Origin: Corynebacterium halotolerans
GTDB taxonomy: Bacteria; Actinomycetota; Actinomycetes; Mycobacteriales; Mycobacteriaceae
DNA: 64,000 bases
Direction of reading: 5' to 3'
Assembly (NCBI RefSeq): GCF_001056295.1
Contig: NZ_JVMD01000024.1
Span: 1 to 64,000 of the forward strand
Of the stretch, positions 19,360 through 27,293 are shown one piece after another. Made by a program: the position numbers and the translations under genes. The stretch's first letter is position 1. Each line of letters starts with the position of its first letter. Below the pieces are notes generated by a model. That model did no database searches. It was not told where the DNA came from and saw only the letters and a list, made by a program, of their open reading frames with translations.

Positions 19360-21567
19360 ATGGAAACCAATGGGGAGACCGCGAAGCAGCAGCCGCTCAT
19401 CGTCGTCGGCGCCGGCCTGGCCGGGCTCGTCGCCGCGTACGAGGCGCAGCGCACCGGCCGGAAGGTCATCATCGTCGACCAGGAGAACGAGGCCAACATC
19501 GGCGGCCAGGCGTTCTGGTCGCTCGGCGGAATTTTCCTCGTCGACTCACCGGAGCAGCGGCGCCTGAAGGTGAAGGATTCGCGCGAACTCGCCCGGTCCG
19601 ACTGGTTCGGGTCGGCGGAGTTCGACCGCCCGGAGGATTTCTGGCCGGGGAAGTGGGCGGAGGCGTACCTCGATTTCGCGGCGGGGGAGAAGCGGGAGTA
19701 CCTGCGCGATCTCGGCGTGAAGTTCGTGCCGGTCGTGGGCTGGGCCGAGCGCGGCGACGGGTCGGCGGACGGCCACGGCAATTCCGTGCCGCGGTTCCAC
19801 CTGACGTGGGGCACCGGCCCGGAGATCGTCCGCGTTTTCGCCGAGCCGCTGAAGGCGGCCGCGAGCGAGGGCCGCGTCGAGTTCCATCACAGGCACCGGG
19901 TCGACGAGATCATCATGGAGGATGGCCGCGCCGTGGGCGTGCGCGGGCGCATTCTCGTCCCGTGCGATGGCCTGCCGCGGGGCGTCGCGTCGCCGCGGGA
20001 GGAGGTCGGGGAGACCTTCGAGATCCGCGGCGGTGCAGTGCTCATCGCCACCGGCGGCGTCGGCGGCAACCTGGAGGCCGTGCGCCGCTGCTGGCCCGAG
20101 GAGCGTCTGGGCGCGATGCCGGATGACATGGTGGTCGGCGTGCCGGCGCACGTCGACGGCCGCGGCATCGACATCGCGGGCGCGGCGGGCGCGCATTTGA
20201 TCAACCGCGACCGCATGTGGCACTACACCGAGGGCATGGCCAACTGGGATCCGATTTGGCCCGGCCACGGCATCCGCATCATTCCGGGGCCGTCGTCGCT
20301 GTGGTTCGACGCCGAGGGCAATCGACTGCCGGCGCCGCTGATTCCCGGCGCGGACACGGTGAAGACCATGAAGCACATCCTCGCCACCGGCCACGGCTAT
20401 TCGTGGTTCGTGCTCAATGGCGCGATCGTGGCCAAGGAGTTCCTTTTCTCGGGCTCGGAGCAGAACCCGGATCTGACGGACAAGCAGATCAAGAAGCTCA
20501 TGGGCAAGGTGACCGCGGGCATCCCCGATCCGGTGCGCAAGTTCATGGACAACGGCGAGGACTGGGTCGTCGCCGAGACTCTCGAGGAGCTCGTCGCCGG
20601 CATGAACCGCGTTGCGGGCGTCCCGGAGGAGTTGATCGCGGACGGTTCCGGCTCGGGTCAAGGTATTTCGCTTGACGACGGCCCGGTCCCCGATGCGTCC
20701 ACCGATGACGTCGTCATCACCGTGGGCGAGCAAGATGCGGGCGACGGCGACGCGAATGATAGCGGTGCAGATGATGGGGGCACAGCCGATGGCGGCGCAG
20801 ATAACGGCGGCGCGGACGATGGCGTTGCAGATAACGGCGGCGCCGAGAATGTTGCCGACGACGAAGCGGGGTCGGACGCTGCCGCCAACGATGATGCGGG
20901 GTCGGACGCTTCCGCCAATGATGAAGCGGGGTCGGACGCTTCCGCCAATGATGCAGTCGCGTCGGACGAGGCTGCCGGTGACGCGGACAATGGCGACGAT
21001 CACGATGGCGCGCATGACTCCGGGGACGAGGCTGCCGGCGACGCGGACAATGGCGACGATCACGTCCATGATTCCGCGGCGGCCGACGATCACCAGCACG
21101 ATTCCGCCGACGAGAATCACGTGCCGGAAAGCCCGGTGCCGGTTCTCGACGTCGAGCACCTGCGCCGCCAGATCGAGGCCCGCGATCGCCAGACGGTGAA
21201 CGCCTTCTCGAAGGACTACCAGGTCAATTACGTGCACGTGGCGCGGAAGTTCCTCGGCGACAAGCTCATTCGGACGGTGCCCCAGAAGCCCATTCTCGAT
21301 CCCACCGAGGGGCCGCTCATCGCGGTGCGTCTGCGGATGCTCACTCGCAAGACGCTCGGCGGCATCGAAACCGACCTCGATGGCCGGGTCATGCGTCACG
21401 ACGGCACTCCCATCGAGGGATTGTTCGCCGCCGGCGAGGCCTCCGGATTCGGCGGCGGTGGCATGCACGGCAACAATGCGCTGGAGGGGACGTTCCTCGG
21501 TGGCTGCATTTTCAGTGGAATGCGCGCCGGCCGGGGCATGGCGGGCGTCGCCGAGCCGCTGGACTGA
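19360..21567 (+). CDS. FAD-binding dehydrogenase (KstD/fumarate-reductase-like flavoprotein) with large acidic insertion
   Basis: 735 residues; ATG 19360 lies 6 bases after TAACCT (leaderless type). The N-terminus VVGAGLAGLVAAYEAQRTG is the FAD dinucleotide fold, and the C-terminus (GLFAAGEASGFGGGGMHGNNALEG) is the closing FAD motif of the family of FAD-binding dehydrogenases related to 3-ketosteroid dehydrogenases. Family members are usually near 550 residues. Here about 165 residues (about 428-592) rich in Asp, Ala, Gly, Asn and then His are inserted at the point leading into LRRQIEARDRQ. The insertion is built from DNA repeats: three 30-bp units at 20866-20955 and a 39-bp unit repeated with a 60-bp period (20965, 21025). 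Substrate unknown. A remnant of a second copy of its 3' end lies downstream. Confidence 0.85.
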   Translation: METNGETAKQQPLIVVGAGLAGLVAAYEAQRTGRKVIIVDQENEANIGGQAFWSLGGIFLVDSPEQRRLKVKDSRELARSDWFGSAEFDRPEDFWPGKWAEAYLDFAAGEKREYLRDLGVKFVPVVGWAERGDGSADGHGNSVPRFHLTWGTGPEIVRVFAEPLKAAASEGRVEFHHRHRVDEIIMEDGRAVGVRGRILVPCDGLPRGVASPREEVGETFEIRGGAVLIATGGVGGNLEAVRRCWPEERLGAMPDDMVVGVPAHVDGRGIDIAGAAGAHLINRDRMWHYTEGMANWDPIWPGHGIRIIPGPSSLWFDAEGNRLPAPLIPGADTVKTMKHILATGHGYSWFVLNGAIVAKEFLFSGSEQNPDLTDKQIKKLMGKVTAGIPDPVRKFMDNGEDWVVAETLEELVAGMNRVAGVPEELIADGSGSGQGISLDDGPVPDASTDDVVITVGEQDAGDGDANDSGADDGGTADGGADNGGADDGVADNGGAENVADDEAGSDAAANDDAGSDASANDEAGSDASANDAVASDEAAGDADNGDDHDGAHDSGDEAAGDADNGDDHVHDSAAADDHQHDSADENHVPESPVPVLDVEHLRRQIEARDRQTVNAFSKDYQVNYVHVARKFLGDKLIRTVPQKPILDPTEGPLIAVRLRMLTRKTLGGIETDLDGRVMRHDGTPIEGLFAAGEASGFGGGGMHGNNALEGTFLGGCIFSGMRAGRGMAGVAEPLD
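20866..21063 (+). repeat. In-frame tandem repeats inside the flavoprotein gene
   Basis: Three 30-bp units (20866-20955) encode AGSDAxANDx repeats, and a 39-bp unit (20965-21003 and 21025-21063) encodes DEAAGDADNGDDH twice. Unit lengths are multiples of three, so expansion or contraction keeps the reading frame. Confidence 0.85.
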
Positions 21568-22197
21568 TTGCCCGGCGCTTGAGTCGCTGGCCTGATCGCG
21601 CGCCCTTGTAGTCGGTGGTCTGCTCGCGCGGTCCTTGAGTCGCTGGTCTGCTCGCACGGTCCATGCATTGCCACATGTGCCCCACCATTAACACCCACCC
21701 GAGCGGTCTAATGTCCGTTCGTGCGATCGCAGTGTGCGGCCCGGCCGGGGGGAGTGTCGCGCAGTTCATGCGGTGTCACATGCGCCCCGCCATTAGCATC
21801 CACCGGAGCGGTCTCCTGCCCGGCGGTGCGGTCGCAGTGTGCGGCTCGGCCGAGGTGCGACGCCGACCCTCGCGTCGCCCCTTGCGCCCCACTGTCAACA
21901 CTCAGTGGAGATCCGGGCTGGCATATTCAACACCGGAGATTTCGTGCTCGATTTTCCCGTGCGAAACCGCCGAAGTTGAAGGAATCGGGCCCGAATTCTT
22001 CAACTTCAGCCCGTTCGTCGCGTGCTCGGGCCAGGCGAAAACGCTGCTGTTGAATCGGTGGGGCAGGGCCCATCATTCTTCGTGATTCGCAGCGTCGTGA
22101 CCTGCGCAGATGGGGATGTGCCCTGAGCGGCTCTCAGGGGGCTTCGTGGGCCGGGGGTGGCGGCGTCGAAAAGCAAATGGCTCTATGGGGCGTGTGG
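21510..22197. repeat. Long imperfect direct repeat, copy A
   Basis: This segment begins in the last ~20 codons of the flavoprotein gene and runs to about 22197. It matches 22385-22917 with many substitutions and small indels. Inside it are 30-bp units (21577-21660), a 105-bp duplication (21662 and 21767) and the nested palindrome element. No convincing gene is seen on either strand. One frame is open in both copies, but the substitutions do not follow a coding pattern. Confidence 0.75.
21925..22055. repeat. Nested palindromic element, copy A
   Basis: An inner 30-base near-palindrome (21975-22004) centred on GGGCCC has arms GTTGAAGG/TTCTTCAAC. It sits midway between outer inverted arms ATTCAACA (21925-21932) and TGTTGAAT (22048-22055), with 42 and 43 bases on either side. 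A TTTCG/CGAAA pair lies between. The same layout with identical spacing occurs in copy B. Confidence 0.75.
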
Positions 22198-22230
22198 CGA
22201 ATTCACTGCAGTCGTACCCGTGGCGATGTC

Positions 22231-22385
22231 GCACCGGGCGCCCCTCCTCGAGTGGCGCACCAGGCGATCGCGCACCGGGCGCCTCTCCTCGAGTGACGCA
22301 CCAGGCGATGGCGCACCGGGTGCCTCTCCTTGAGTGGCGCACGAGGCGATCGCGCACCGGGCGCCTCTCCTCGGGGGATTGTCCT
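22231..22385. repeat. 41-bp tandem repeat, about 3.7 units
   Basis: Units start at 22231, 22272, 22313 and 22354 (GCACCGGGCGCC...), an exact 41-base period with a few substitutions. There are no unique spacers, so it is not a CRISPR array; the period is not a multiple of three, so it is not a conserved coding repeat. It lies between the two copies of the long repeat. Confidence 0.85.
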
Positions 22386-22389
22386 TCGA

Positions 22390-22457
22390 TGGAGCGCGGG
22401 GCCGGCCAGGGTATGGCGGGCGTTGCCGAGCGGCTGGGCTTATTGCCGGGCTTTTGA
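22390..22457 (+). pseudogene. Remnant of the 3' end of a second flavoprotein gene
   Basis: The frame reads GAGQGMAGVAERLG, matching RAGRGMAGVAEPLD at the end of the intact flavoprotein, then runs past the lost stop to a TGA at 22455. Only about 20 codons are recognisable and there is no start. It shows that the duplication included the gene's end, so a former tandem copy probably lost the rest of its coding sequence. Confidence 0.6.
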
Positions 22458-22639
22458 GCCGCTGCCCTGATCGCGCGGCCACTTCGGCGCCCCATGCGTC
22501 ACGCCATCAACATCCGCCGCGGACGGTTTACTGCCCGTCCGTGCAACCCCAGTTCGTGGCCCGGACGGAGTGCGTCGCGCGTTCCATGCGGTGCCACATG
22601 TGTACCATCATCAACGTTCGGTGGTGTCCTGGACTGGTG

Positions 22640-22772
22640 GATTCAACACCGGAGTTTTCGTGTGCGGTTTTCTCGTGCGAATCCGCCGAAGTTGAAGGAA
22701 TCGGGCCCGAATCCTTCAACTGCAGCCCGTTCGTCGCGTGCTTGGGCCAGGCGAAACCGCCGCTGTTGAATC
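22640..22772. repeat. Nested palindromic element, copy B
   Basis: The inner 30-base palindrome (22691-22720) has 14 of 15 possible pairs. The outer arms GATTCAACA (22640-22648) and TGTTGAATC (22764-22772) are one pair longer than in copy A. Spacings are the same as in copy A. Confidence 0.75.
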
Positions 22773-22936
22773 GGTGGGGTGGAACCCATCGTTCTCAATG
22801 TTTCGCGGCGCCGTGACCTGCGCAGATGAAAAAGCGCGCTGAGTGGATCCCAGGGCGCTTCGCGGACCGGGGGTGGCGGCGTCGGAAAGCAAATGGCGCT
22901 ACGGGGCGTGTGGCGCGTTAGCGGCGGTGGTGGAAA

Positions 22937-23004
22937 GAGAGCGGTGTCGGTAGGAGAGCTGTGTCAGTAAGAGAGCGGTGTCGGTAAGAGGGCGGTGGCG
23001 ACAA
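22937..23004. repeat. 17-bp tandem repeat, four units
   Basis: Four 17-base units of the type GAGAGCGGTGTCGGTAA run from 22937 to 23004 with no gaps, the last diverged. They end 10 bases before the stop codon of the convergent ABM gene. Confidence 0.8.
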
Positions 23005-23013
23005 AGAAGCGCG

Positions 23014-23343
23014 CTACGGAGTGGCAGGCGAATCCGTGCCGGCGTTGCGCAACGGCGACCCGCTCACCTGGAACTGATGCCCGGACATGATCCCCGACAG
23101 CAGGGGCATCGCCTCCGCGATCGCCGCCCGCACGGACGCCAGTCGAAGAGACGCCTGATGCGCCTCCGCCGACTCCCACAGCTCCGACACGACCACGGTG
23201 TCGGGGTCGTCTTGGGAGGGACCGACCTCGTAAAGGAGGCATCCGGTGTCGGCCAGTTCCGGATTGGGCCTGGTCAGAATCGCGATGAGTTCGTCGCGCT
23301 TGCCCGGCTTCGCGCCCAGCAGCCCGACATTGGCGAAAGCCAT
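23014..23343 (-). CDS. Antibiotic biosynthesis monooxygenase (ABM) domain protein, YgiN type
   Basis: 109 residues forming one ABM ferredoxin-like domain: VGLLGAKPGKRDEL at the first strand and helix, then CLLYEVGPSQDDPDTVVVSELWES at the strands typical of the family. Members are small cofactor-independent quinol or anthrone monooxygenases, or of unknown role. CGGAGAC lies before the ATG. It follows the Lrp-effector gene by 43 bases on the same strand and is probably co-transcribed with it. The C-terminus of about 15 residues beyond the domain is Ser/Pro-rich. Confidence 0.8.
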   Translation of the reverse strand: MAFANVGLLGAKPGKRDELIAILTRPNPELADTGCLLYEVGPSQDDPDTVVVSELWESAEAHQASLRLASVRAAIAEAMPLLSGIMSGHQFQVSGSPLRNAGTDSPATP

Positions 23344-23386
23344 GACTGTCTCCGTTTGCCGTGTGCGGTCTTGAGCGCGCCGGCGA

Positions 23387-23671
23387 CTAATCCAGGCCGA
23401 GCGAGAACGCGGCCTCGAGGTCGTGGCGCGAGTAGGCGCGGAACGCCAGCTGGGTTTCGGTGCGGATGACGCCGTCGACCTTCGAAATGCCGCCGGGGAT
23501 GATCTCGGCGAGCTTCTCGTGGTCGGCGACGCGCACCATCGCGATGAGGTCCCAATCGCCGGTGATGGAGTACACCTCGGTGACGCCGTCGATGTTGACG
23601 ATGGCCTCCGCTGCCTCGGGGATCCGGTCGGCCTCGACGTCGATGTGGACGATGGCGGTGGTCAGCGGCAT
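23387..23671 (-). CDS. Stand-alone Lrp/AsnC effector (RAM) domain protein without HTH
   Basis: 94 residues covering only the ligand-binding RAM domain of Lrp/AsnC regulators (AIVHIDVEADRIPEAAEAI, then GDWDLIAMVRV, then TETQLAFRAYS). The DNA-binding half is absent and there is no room for it upstream; a GAGGAG ribosome site precedes the ATG. It may bind an amino acid and act through another Lrp protein, or have an enzymatic or sensory role. It is divergent from the brnF/brnE-like exporter genes. In C. glutamicum a full-length Lrp sits in that position and controls brnFE, which makes an amino-acid link plausible but unproven. Confidence 0.85.
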   Translation of the reverse strand: MPLTTAIVHIDVEADRIPEAAEAIVNIDGVTEVYSITGDWDLIAMVRVADHEKLAEIIPGGISKVDGVIRTETQLAFRAYSRHDLEAAFSLGLD

Positions 23672-23787
23672 GGGTGCTCCTCGGTGATCGGTTTCGGGTG
23701 GGTGATCGGGTGCGGTGCGGCCGGCCGGGGCCGAGGCTCCCGGCCCGGTACGCCGCCGATGATACGCGGGTGGTTATGCTGACCGGC

Positions 23788-24606
23788 GTGAAGAAGGTTG
23801 TGGGGGACTCCGGCGGCGCCGTGCGGGCCCGGGACGGTCGGCCCGCCCCCGGTTACGCGGCGGGGTTGCGCGACGGAATCCCCATCGCGCTGGGGTATTT
23901 CACGGTTTCCATCGCCTTCGGTCTGGCGGCCGCGGCGGTCGGTTTCCCGACGCTGGGCCTGGCGCTGATGTCGGCGACGAATTTGTCGTCGTCCGGGCAG
24001 TTCGCGGGCGTGGCGGTCGTCGCGGGTGGCACGGTGGTGGAGTTGGCGCTGACGACGCTGCTGGTCAACCTGCGTTATCTGCTCATGAGCATGTCGCTGT
24101 CGCAGCGCCTCGCCCCCGGCACGTCGACGCTCGGCCGCCTGGTGGTGGCCTACGGCGTGACGGACGAGATTTTCGCGGTCGAGCTGGGCCACCGCATCGT
24201 CCGCGCGCGCTACGCGGCGGGCCTGATGACGCTGCCGATCCTCGGCTGGACCTCCGGCACCGTCGTCGGGGCGGTCGCCGGCGAGGTGCTGCCGGAGTCG
24301 CTGGCCGGCCCGATGGGCGTGCTGCTGTACGCGATGTTCACGGCGACGGTCGTCCCGGCGCTGAAGCGGTCGCGGCCGATCGCGATCGTGGCGGGCATCG
24401 CCGCGGCGGTCAGCGCGGCGCTGTACTACGTTCCGGCGACGGCGGATCTGCAGGCGGGGTGGCGCATCATCGTGGCCACGTTGGCGGCTTCGGCCATTGG
24501 GGCGTGGTTGTTCCCGCAGGGCACGGGGCTTTCCGACGGCCCGTCGCCCGCCTCGAGGGGCGGGGGAGCCGATGGCGCCCGGACCGAGTTGGAGGTGCGG
24601 CGATGA
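23788..24606 (+). CDS. brnF: Branched-chain amino acid exporter large subunit (AzlC/BrnF family)
   Basis: 272 residues from GTG 23788, which lies 7 bases after TATGCT (23775-23780); an in-frame ATG at 23776 overlaps that -10 element and is less likely. About seven membrane helices follow [16 protein letters not shown], the AzlC signature. With the next gene it forms a two-component exporter of branched-chain amino acids and methionine in the cytoplasmic membrane (BrnFE in C. glutamicum). The stop overlaps the brnE start (ATGA), so translation is coupled. The C-terminal ~25 residues are polar. Confidence 0.88.
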   Translation: MKKVVGDSGGAVRARDGRPAPGYAAGLRDGIPIALGYFTVSIAFGLAAAAVGFPTLGLALMSATNLSSSGQFAGVAVVAGGTVVELALTTLLVNLRYLLMSMSLSQRLAPGTSTLGRLVVAYGVTDEIFAVELGHRIVRARYAAGLMTLPILGWTSGTVVGAVAGEVLPESLAGPMGVLLYAMFTATVVPALKRSRPIAIVAGIAAAVSAALYYVPATADLQAGWRIIVATLAASAIGAWLFPQGTGLSDGPSPASRGGGADGARTELEVRR

Positions 24607-24914
24607 TCGCCCCGTGGCTGGCGGTGGCGGTGATGTTCGCGGTCACCTACGCGTTGCGCGCCGTGCCGTTGCTGCTGGTGCGCGGCGAGCTGCACAACCG
24701 GCGGTTGCGCACGTTCCTGGAGTTCACGCCGTATGCGGTGCTCACGGCGATGACGTTGCCGGCGGTCGTCCACGCCACGGCGCATTGGTGGTCGGGGGTC
24801 GCCGGCATCGTCGCGGCGGTGGCGCTGGCGTGGCGGGGGATGTCGTTGATGCCGGTGGCGGTCGGGGCTGCGGCGACGGTGTGGCTCGTGGAGATGGCCG
24901 CGGCTCTGATGTGA
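24603..24914 (+). CDS. brnE: Branched-chain amino acid exporter small subunit (AzlD/BrnE family)
   Basis: 103 residues, three to four membrane helices. [13 protein letters not shown]...[18 protein letters not shown] is the AzlD pattern. The ATG overlaps the TGA of brnF by four bases, fixing the start and indicating translational coupling. It acts together with BrnF. Only 41 bases separate it from tpx, but tpx has its own -10 element. Confidence 0.88.
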   Translation: MIAPWLAVAVMFAVTYALRAVPLLLVRGELHNRRLRTFLEFTPYAVLTAMTLPAVVHATAHWWSGVAGIVAAVALAWRGMSLMPVAVGAAATVWLVEMAAALM

Positions 24915-24955
24915 TGCGGCCTGCATTTTCCCGCGTTCGCGGGTACAACGGTGAC

Positions 24956-25453
24956 ATGGCCAACACCGCGTTCAAGGGAACCCCCGTCCACCTGTCCGGC
25001 AATCTGCCCGCCGATGGCGAGAAGGCCCCCGCCTTCACCGTCGTGGGCACCGACCTCGCGGACGTCAACTCCGCCGATCTGGTCGGCAAGCGCGTCGTGC
25101 TCAACATCTTCCCGTCGGTCGACACCGGCGTGTGCGCCGCCTCCGTGCGCCGCTTCAACGAGCTCGCCGCCGACCTCGGCGACACCGTCGTGGTCAACGT
25201 CTCGCGCGACCTGCCGTTCGCGCTGGGCCGTTTCTGCGGTGCCGAGGGCATCGAGAACGTCTCCGCCGCGTCCGATTTCCGCCACGGCTTCGGCGAGTCC
25301 TACGGCCTGGTCCAGCAGGATGGCCCGCTGGCCGGCCTGCTCGCCCGCGCGGTCGTGGTGCTCGACTCCGACGGCACGGTCGTTTACACGCAGCTCGTCG
25401 AGGAGATCACCGAGGAGCCGGATTACGACGCCGCCCTCGCCGCCCTCAAGTAG
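24956..25453 (+). CDS. tpx: Thiol peroxidase
   Basis: 165 residues, the usual size of atypical 2-Cys peroxiredoxin Tpx. The peroxidatic cysteine is in [12 protein letters not shown] (about residue 60) and the resolving cysteine in GRFCGAEG (about 94). It reduces hydrogen peroxide and alkyl peroxides in the cytoplasm using thioredoxin. ATG 24956 lies 6 bases after TACAAC (24944-24949) with no ribosome site, so the mRNA is probably leaderless. A strong terminator follows. Confidence 0.96.
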   Translation: MANTAFKGTPVHLSGNLPADGEKAPAFTVVGTDLADVNSADLVGKRVVLNIFPSVDTGVCAASVRRFNELAADLGDTVVVNVSRDLPFALGRFCGAEGIENVSAASDFRHGFGESYGLVQQDGPLAGLLARAVVVLDSDGTVVYTQLVEEITEEPDYDAALAALK

Positions 25454-25476
25454 TCGCTCGCCCGCTCGACCGTCAG

Positions 25477-25513
25477 CCCGCCGACCACATCGTCACTGGT
25501 CGGCGGGTTTTTT
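25477..25513 (+). terminator. Rho-independent terminator of tpx
   Basis: Perfect 11-bp stem CCCGCCGACCA/TGGTCGGCGGG with a 9-base loop followed by six T, 24 bases after the tpx stop. Confidence 0.92.
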
Positions 25514-25691
25514 CGTGCCCGCCGCTCGGCGGCGGGGTGGGCCGTCGCAAAGCAATCGCGCTGAAACGCCGCCGCGAAACGGGACAGGCGATGCTGAGGC
25601 CGCCCTTAAAGCGGTTAAGGTCTATGGCGAAAGACACATTGTGAGCGAGCGCCTCCCGTGATCCGGGGGCGCGAGACGAAAGGAGGTGCGG

Positions 25692-27173
25692 ATGTCCCCG
25701 AACATGGTTGGATTCGCGCTGTTGCTGCTGGCGCTGATGCTGTTCGTCGGCAAGGTCATGCGGATCCAGATGAAGGTGACGCAGAAGCTGTTCCTGCCCG
25801 CCTCGATCATGGGCGGTTTCGTCGCCCTGTTGCTGGGCCCCGAAGTCCTCGGGTTGCTGGGCGGAACCATCGGCGGCGGCGTCGGCGAGTTCCTGGAATC
25901 CGGCGGCCTCTTCGGCGAAGAAGTGCTGAAGGTGTGGAAGACGCTGCCGGGTCTGCTGATCTCGGTGGTCTTCGCCACCCTGTTCCTGGGCCAGAAGCTG
26001 CCCGGGCCGAAGTCCGTGTACAACCTCGCCGGGCCCCAGCTGGCCGTCGGCGTGGCGTTCGCCTCCGGCCAGTACGTGGTCGGCCTGCTGCTCGCCGTCG
26101 CCGTTCTGGCGCCGCTGTTCGGCATGACGCCGATGGCCGGCGCGCTCATCGAGATCGGCTTCGAGGGCGGCCACGGCACCGCCGCCGGCATGATCCCCGT
26201 CTTCGAGGAGCTGGGCTGGGCGCAGGGCGGCGACCTGGCCGTCGCCATCGCGACGGTCGGCCTCGTCGGCGGCATCGTCATCGGCGTCGGCGTGATCAAC
26301 TGGGCCATCCGCACCGGCCGCACGGAGGTCGTCACCGAGGTCAAGAACCGTTCCATCGCCGAGCAGCGCGGCCTGTTCCGCCGGGACGAGCAGTACACCG
26401 CCGGCACGCTGACGTCGCGCCCGTCGTCGATCGAGCCGCTGTCGCTGCACGTCGCGTTCGTGGCGGTGGCCATCCTCATCGGCGTGGTGCTGTTGAAGGG
26501 CCTCCAGTGGATCGAGCAGATGCTGTGGGCCGACACCGTGGAACTGCTGGCCTACGTGCCGCTGTTCCCGCTGGCCATGATCGGCGGCATCTTCCTGCAG
26601 CTGGGCCTGAACAAGATCGGCTACGGCCATCTGATCGACTCCGGCATCATGCTGCGCATCCAGGGCCTGGCGCTGGACCTGCTCATCGTCGCCGCGCTGG
26701 CCACCATTTCGCTGCAGGCCATCGCCGACAACATGGTGGCGTTCGTGCTGCTGTGCCTGGTGGGCATCGTGCTCAACGTGTTCCTGCTGCTGTGGATGGT
26801 GCCGCGCACCATTCCGTCGTTCTGGCTCGAGCGCGGCATCGGCGACTTCGGCCAGTCGATGGGCGTCACCGCGACCGGCCTGATCCTCATGCGCATCGTC
26901 GACCCGGAGGGCGAGACCCCGGCGTTCGAGGCCTTCGGCTACAAGCAGCTGGTGTTCGAGCCGTTCTTCGGCGGCGGCCTGATCACCGCGATAGCGGTGC
27001 CGCTGATCTTCCAGGTCGGGCCGTACCCGCTGCTGATAGGCATGACGGTGCTCTTCGTCGCGTCGCTGCTGTGGGGCCTGTTGTTCTGGGGCAAGAAGAC
27101 CGATGATCCGCACGCGCGGAAGCTGGTGAAACAGAAGGAAGCGGCCGGCGGCGGGGAAGCCGAACCGGTGTAG
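25692..27173 (+). CDS. gltS: Sodium/glutamate symporter (GltS family)
   Basis: 493 residues with about ten to twelve membrane segments. The family signature regions are present twice in inverted topology: ALIEIGFEGGHGTAAGM in the first half and the matching FGQSMGVTATGLILMRIVDPEG in the second. It imports glutamate with sodium across the cytoplasmic membrane. ATG 25692 is chosen because AGGAGG lies 5 bases upstream; a GTG two codons earlier would overlap that site. It is longer than E. coli GltS (401 residues) through a central cytoplasmic segment (about residues 215-260) and a charged C-terminal tail. Monocistronic, closed by a terminator. Confidence 0.9.
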   Translation: MSPNMVGFALLLLALMLFVGKVMRIQMKVTQKLFLPASIMGGFVALLLGPEVLGLLGGTIGGGVGEFLESGGLFGEEVLKVWKTLPGLLISVVFATLFLGQKLPGPKSVYNLAGPQLAVGVAFASGQYVVGLLLAVAVLAPLFGMTPMAGALIEIGFEGGHGTAAGMIPVFEELGWAQGGDLAVAIATVGLVGGIVIGVGVINWAIRTGRTEVVTEVKNRSIAEQRGLFRRDEQYTAGTLTSRPSSIEPLSLHVAFVAVAILIGVVLLKGLQWIEQMLWADTVELLAYVPLFPLAMIGGIFLQLGLNKIGYGHLIDSGIMLRIQGLALDLLIVAALATISLQAIADNMVAFVLLCLVGIVLNVFLLLWMVPRTIPSFWLERGIGDFGQSMGVTATGLILMRIVDPEGETPAFEAFGYKQLVFEPFFGGGLITAIAVPLIFQVGPYPLLIGMTVLFVASLLWGLLFWGKKTDDPHARKLVKQKEAAGGGEAEPV

Positions 27174-27224
27174 GCGGTTTTCCCGCGGTTGCCCGGGACG
27201 TTCCCGGGTTCGCTTTACGACGGG

Positions 27225-27260
27225 CCGGCCCGCACATCATCCGATGTGCGGGCCGGTTTT
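27225..27260. terminator. Strong hairpin between convergent gltS and CBS-domain gene
   Basis: Perfect 14-bp stem CCGGCCCGCACATC/GATGTGCGGGCCGG with a 4-base loop and TTTT on the plus strand. It ends gltS and, being symmetric, may also end the opposing transcript. A GCTTTACGACGG motif lies just before it. Confidence 0.9.
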
Positions 27261-27293
27261 CGCGTTCCCGGTGCAGGGACGGGGGCGCGGCGC

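Larger units (their letters stand above)
22385..22917. repeat. Long imperfect direct repeat, copy B
   Basis: Second copy of 21510-22197, about 150 bases shorter. It starts with the decayed flavoprotein 3' end, continues through the same downstream sequence and ends with a stretch nearly identical to the end of copy A (GCAAATGGC...GGGGCGTGTGGCG). Confidence 0.75.

Noticed and set aside
22231-22385. Possible CRISPR array
   Set aside because: The 41-bp units are directly adjacent with no unique spacers, and no cas genes are near.
21663-22816. Open plus-strand frames conserved between the two long repeats (AEVEGIGPE...FSPFVAC)
   Set aside because: The frames are open in both copies, but the start regions differ, changes are not concentrated at third positions, and the palindromes explain the shared sequence better than a protein does.
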